From JAVBNU01 sp031551265 (lineage in GTDB: Bacteria > Cyanobacteriota > Vampirovibrionia > Gastranaerophilales > Gastranaerophilaceae), in NCBI GenBank assembly GCA_031551265.1, contig JAVBNU010000082.1, positions 1-44,551 on the forward strand: a stretch of DNA of 44,551 bases, written 5' to 3'. The position numbers and the translations under genes are program-made. Position 1 is the stretch's first letter, and each line of letters opens with the position of its first letter. Under the pieces are notes generated by a model. It was given only the letters and a program-made list of their open reading frames with translations, searched no databases and was not told the DNA's origin. This document shows, in pieces, positions 40,534-44,551 of the stretch.

Positions 40534-43500
40534 TTAGAAGAAGCGTTGGACACCGCCTTTAAAGTTGATACCCGAGCGGCCGCCGCTTTTAACTGTAGTT
40601 TCGAAGAAGCCTGCCCAATGCTCAGTTGCAAATTTCGATACACCGAAACCATATTCATAATATGGCTTGAAGCTCATAATAGGAAGCGCTTCTATGCTTG
40701 CTTGAGCGGCAGAATCACTTAATGGGAAGAAGTTAGCCTGCATAGTCAAGTATGGTTGTACTGAACCGAAGTTTTTAGCAATTTTCAAACCTGGTTGTAG
40801 TCTTAGGGAGTGGATTGAATCTTGTTTGATACGGACTTTATCGGTGTTTGTATGATCTTCAGCATTGAGGAAAGTATAAGAAGCCATAGCCGAAGGCTGA
40901 ATTAGGATACCGCCTTTAACTCTGAATTCATGACCGATTTTTAGCGCAGCGCCTGCGTTAAAGCCAGGGTACTCATATTTTCTGCCGTTAGCCGTACTAT
41001 CGTATAGAATACCGCCGGCGCTTGTGATTGCACTTACGTAGCTGTTACCGCGCAGCCAGTTGGCATAAGTACCACCAAAACCTTGGTTTTGGTCAATGCT
41101 TACACCGCTGAAGTGTTGGTGTGAACCGGCATAACCGGCATAAACACCTGAGTATAACATACCGCGTCCAAGTTTCATACCGGGTAAGTCTGCGCCTATT
41201 AACGCGCCGCCAACATTGTTGCCGATTTTAGGAGGAGCGCTGCTTTCTTTAACGCGAACATTTTCGAAGGTCGCGAACGGTCTAAACCACAAACCGCCTT
41301 TATATGCGTCTGTACCTACAATATCGCTTTGGTAGCCACGATATTGGTTTTTCTCGATGCGTTGATTGAATGCGACAGGAACCATGTTACCATTTTCGTC
41401 CTTAGTAGTTTTAGCCGCCAGCTCAGCCGACACATGGCCGCTGCTCGCTGTAATTTCACTGCGCAGTTCTTCGATATGAGAGAACAGGTTATCATTTACA
41501 GTGTCCAAATTAGCTACTGTGGTCATTGACGCTGCAGGGTAACGACGTAACGCAGGGTTCAAACCATTATATGCCGGTTTTGGCCTATCAGGATATAAAG
41601 GTGTAATCGGATTCACTGGATTGTCCGGGTCAGTAGGATCAACGGGGGCAATGCCTGCTTTTGTTAATCGTACCGTTGTGTTGCTTGGAGTTTCTGCGTC
41701 GTACATATAGACAGCACCAGCATATTGGGATTTAGTCAAGCCCAATGTATGAGCGAGGTTATCGCCTTCAATCACTATGAAATCATTAGTACCGTCTTTG
41801 TCACCTGTAATAAAGATTTCAGCATCGAAATTACCTGTAACATTGCCCGAGAAGGACATTTTGTCGTTTTTCATTGTGTTAAGGTTAATATCGAAACCGA
41901 GTTTACCGTTATCGCCGTGTAGGTTTGTACCACGTACGAAGTCTATAGCGTTGTTTCTCAAATCAAGCATCCCTAAGGAACTTACGTTGACATTTTGAGG
42001 CAGCACGTGGTTGTTTACATCAACTGGAGAAAGTGCGTAGGTTTTAACAGAGCCTTCCTGAATTTTTAAAGTACCTAAGAAGCCTGAGTTATCACCATTA
42101 ATCACAGCTGCGCCTTTACCGATTTTCACTATTTCAGCTTGATTATCTGTACTTCTAAATGGGTCAAGTAACTGTATTTGAGCGTCTTGTTTAGCGTTCA
42201 ACGTAACAATAGCATTACCGTCTAAATGCATAGAGTTAGCTACTGTTCCATTAGTGTCTTTATTGCCGCTGAATACAACCGGTTTAGTTTTATCATCAGC
42301 ATTAATAGTTAATGCAACATCATTAGCTATAAATAATGCACCACCGCGGCCATCAGCTTTGTTGCCTGTGAAAGAAGTGTTAGTAAATTCAAAATCAGTA
42401 TCAACATAAGCTGCACCACCGTCTATTCTGGCTTGGTTTGCAACGAATAAGTTGTTAGAACCTAATTCAGCGACTACTCCTTTTGCGAGGTATAGAGCAC
42501 CGCCTGAACCACCGGCTATGTTTGAATTAAATTCGTTGTTATCGCCGATTTTGATTTTAGCAACGTCATTATCTTCTTCACCCAACAGGCCGAATGGTGA
42601 TATTTCTACATCTGCGCCGATGCTGATAGCACCACCGTGAGAACCGGATGTGTTTGATTCGAATTTATTATTATTACCTATGATTAATGTTGTGTTTTGC
42701 TTTGCTGCAGAGATTGCACCACCTTTGTCGCCTATCGCCTCGTTGGATTTGAATGTATTGTTATTACCGAGGTTCAAAGTACTTTTGGCGTCTACGCGGA
42801 TAGCACCACCATCAGCGGCAGCTTTGTTGCCTGAGAAAGTATTGTTACCTGTAGAGGTAAGTGTTGCACCGTTATCAAGGAATATACCGCCGCCGAAATC
42901 GCCTGTGGTAGTATTATTTTCGAATGCAGTGTTGTTAATCGTACCCACAGCACCGTTGATAAGTGTCATACCGCCGCCGCTTTCAGTACTAGTGTAGTCG
43001 TTAATTGCAATTCTGTTTAAGTTAACGTCTTTATCAGTTGTTGCAACTTTTATACCTTGATAAGGGCCTTTAGAAATTGTGTAGTTATTATTACCATTAC
43101 TGATTATGTTTGCAGATTGGAGCATTTCAGGCATATTTTCTTCAAGAGCGAAGTCATTCATGATAATCATTGTGACGTCACCACCTGTAACACCGTCATT
43201 AATCCATGTAATTGCATTTTTCAAATCAGTTGAGTTGTATATTTTCAAGCTCTTAGTTGCTGTATCGCCCCAAACAGGTGTGCCAGGGTATGCGTCAGGC
43301 GTTTCACCTTCTCTGACGAGTCCAATGACCTGATTATTGTATACAAACGCATCATAGCGGTAGATTGCACCATCATACACAAGTTTTTTCAAGCCTAATG
43401 TATTCGTGAATGTACCTGTGCCATCTAACAGCTTGAAGTAGCCTGTGCCTGACATATCACCGATTAGTGCTAAATCAGCAAGGATTGAACCTGAAATACT

Positions 43501-44551
43501 GCCTGATAGGACAAGCTTGTCGTACTCGCCTGTATTCAGATTAATGTCAAATCCGATAACGCCGCCGTTACCAACAAGGTTTTTACCTGTGATAGTACCG
43601 ATTTGACCATTTCTCATATCTAACATACCCATTGAGTTGAGAGTCAGGGTTTGAGGTAATGTTAAATTATTAGCATATGCTTTTACAGCACCGCCATCTA
43701 TTATCATGTTTCCTAAGAAACCTGAATTATCGCCGTCCATAACGAGTGTGCCGGTACCTGTTTTCTTAATTTCAGCTGCCGCGCTGTCACTTGAAATTGC
43801 ATCTAATAAGTGAATTTCTGTGTCAGCAGCAGTGTTTAATTCAGCTTTACCTGCACCTGCGATGTGAATAGCATTACTTGTTGTTTTGTTGGTATCTTTA
43901 TTGTCGCTGAACACCACAGGGGTACCGATAATTGTTGATTTGACAGCAACTGAAGATGTGCCATCAATGTATATTGCGCCGCCTTTAGCATCAGTTTTAT
44001 TGTTTGTAAAGTCAGTATCAGTGAATGTACCTGTTGTACCGTTAGTGAACGCAACAGCACCACCATTAAGATTGTTGTTGTAATCTTTTAAATTAACATT
44101 AACAAAAGCAAGGTTAACACCGTTGGTTGCTGCTTTGATACCTGAATGATTTCCGCCTGTGATTGTGTATTTGCCGCCTAAATTACCAACAATATTAGCA
44201 GATTTAGTAAACGCAGGCATACTTTCTTCAAGTGCGAAGTTATTCATTATTTTGATTGTTGGTGTACCTTCAGAAGTAGTGTTTGTAAGGTTAATTGCCG
44301 CTTTTAATTCAGTTGAATTATGTACTTCCCAAGGATTGCCGGTCGGAGGCAAACCATCATTGCCCCAATCAGCGCTGCCCGGGTAGTCTGTTGGTGTTTG
44401 GCCTTCACGGACAAGTCTGACAGTTTGGTTGTTGTATGCTATAGCATCGTATCTGTATACCGCACCATCATATTGGGTTTGAGTAAGAGCTAACGTATTA
44501 GTGAATGTGCCTGTGCCATCAAGGATTTTCAAGTAGCCTGTACCAAGCATA
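40534..44551 (-). CDS. large autotransporter adhesin, C-terminal part (partial at the right edge)
   Basis: At least 1338 residues are visible; the frame runs to the window edge in the middle of a repeated module, so the N-terminus lies outside. The passenger is a right-handed beta-helix rich in GGAI/GGGI and F-x-x-N repeats (GGAIRVDAKSTLNLGNNNTF), as in Pmp-like and pertactin-like autotransporters. A Pro-rich linker (PVDPTDPDNPVNPITPLYPD) follows. The last 255 residues form the outer-membrane beta-barrel, ending in the aromatic GVQRFF that BAM recognises. Two related passenger modules contain LDGTGTFTNTL and LVREGxTPxxYPG. It is probably a surface adhesin, and proves a Gram-negative envelope. 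Confidence 0.92.
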   Translation of the reverse strand, partial: MLGTGYLKILDGTGTFTNTLALTQTQYDGAVYRYDAIAYNNQTVRLVREGQTPTDYPGSADWGNDGLPPTGNPWEVHNSTELKAAINLTNTTSEGTPTIKIMNNFALEESMPAFTKSANIVGNLGGKYTITGGNHSGIKAATNGVNLAFVNVNLKDYNNNLNGGAVAFTNGTTGTFTDTDFTNNKTDAKGGAIYIDGTSSVAVKSTIIGTPVVFSDNKDTNKTTSNAIHIAGAGKAELNTAADTEIHLLDAISSDSAAAEIKKTGTGTLVMDGDNSGFLGNMIIDGGAVKAYANNLTLPQTLTLNSMGMLDMRNGQIGTITGKNLVGNGGVIGFDINLNTGEYDKLVLSGSISGSILADLALIGDMSGTGYFKLLDGTGTFTNTLGLKKLVYDGAIYRYDAFVYNNQVIGLVREGETPDAYPGTPVWGDTATKSLKIYNSTDLKNAITWINDGVTGGDVTMIIMNDFALEENMPEMLQSANIISNGNNNYTISKGPYQGIKVATTDKDVNLNRIAINDYTSTESGGGMTLINGAVGTINNTAFENNTTTGDFGGGIFLDNGATLTSTGNNTFSGNKAAADGGAIRVDAKSTLNLGNNNTFKSNEAIGDKGGAISAAKQNTTLIIGNNNKFESNTSGSHGGAISIGADVEISPFGLLGEEDNDVAKIKIGDNNEFNSNIAGGSGGALYLAKGVVAELGSNNLFVANQARIDGGAAYVDTDFEFTNTSFTGNKADGRGGALFIANDVALTINADDKTKPVVFSGNKDTNGTVANSMHLDGNAIVTLNAKQDAQIQLLDPFRSTDNQAEIVKIGKGAAVINGDNSGFLGTLKIQEGSVKTYALSPVDVNNHVLPQNVNVSSLGMLDLRNNAIDFVRGTNLHGDNGKLGFDINLNTMKNDKMSFSGNVTGNFDAEIFITGDKDGTNDFIVIEGDNLAHTLGLTKSQYAGAVYMYDAETPSNTTVRLTKAGIAPVDPTDPDNPVNPITPLYPDRPKPAYNGLNPALRRYPAASMTTVANLDTVNDNLFSHIEELRSEITASSGHVSAELAAKTTKDENGNMVPVAFNQRIEKNQYRGYQSDIVGTDAYKGGLWFRPFATFENVRVKESSAPPKIGNNVGGALIGADLPGMKLGRGMLYSGVYAGYAGSHQHFSGVSIDQNQGFGGTYANWLRGNSYVSAITSAGGILYDSTANGRKYEYPGFNAGAALKIGHEFRVKGGILIQPSAMASYTFLNAEDHTNTDKVRIKQDSIHSLRLQPGLKIAKNFGSVQPYLTMQANFFPLSDSAAQASIEALPIMSFKPYYEYGFGVSKFATEHWAGFFETTVKSGGRSGINFKGGVQRFF

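Overview
The window is an A/T-rich stretch of a Gram-negative bacterial chromosome. The most likely source is a gut member of the non-photosynthetic Cyanobacteria/Melainabacteria line (Gastranaerophilales-like). This is inferred from an outer-membrane autotransporter, a peptidoglycan cluster, FeoAB and many otherwise unrelated proteins with a short N-terminal SF[KQGSC]-type motif. No 16S rRNA gene or other decisive taxonomic marker is present.

Positions 1-847 hold two small genes with a regulatory palindrome between them, then a decayed tRNA-Ser-like sequence. An intact tRNA-Ser(UGA) at 848-935 is the attachment site of a 12-kb island. The tRNA 3' end and its terminator are repeated at 12937-13020. 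The island carries a XRE regulator, two secreted proteins, a zinc-ribbon protein, an excisionase-like protein, a P-loop replication protein with a damaged P-loop, a zinc finger/Toprim primase-like protein, a tyrosine integrase, a DUF6876-like protein, a probable R-S-E ADP-ribosyltransferase with two duplicated small partner genes, and a DUF4145/HEPN plus winged-helix pair that looks like cargo. There are no capsid or conjugation genes, so it resembles a small integrative or satellite-like element.

After the island come a group II PLP decarboxylase, a 769-residue protein joining a GHKL-type ATPase-like domain to an HEXXH zincin motif, and a 1692-residue protein made of 14 tandem sigma-70 region-4-like repeats followed by a complete minimal sigma-like region 2 + region 4. 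The last is the most unusual object here. FeoA and FeoB follow.

On the minus strand, murF-mraY-murD-ftsW-murG-folC form a tight overlapping operon for peptidoglycan precursor synthesis and septal wall polymerisation, ending in folate metabolism. The rest is mixed: a secreted SH3-like protein, a tail-anchored unknown, tRNA-Cys, a glyoxalase-fold protein, a secondary zincin (HELDH), a coiled unknown, a PIG-L deacetylase, a structured 100-bp palindromic repeat, a XRE regulator with its own operator, a Kup potassium transporter, tRNA-Leu(CAA), a run of hairpins, and the C-terminal part of a very large autotransporter adhesin that runs off the right edge.

Three themes cut across the window. A short N-terminal SF motif is shared by at least seven unrelated proteins. 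Several genes have a -10 box placed so that transcription should start on the ATG (leaderless mRNAs). Both the tRNA-Ser and tRNA-Leu genes are preceded by a partial copy of their own 5' end. All functional calls come from reading the sequence; no database search was possible.
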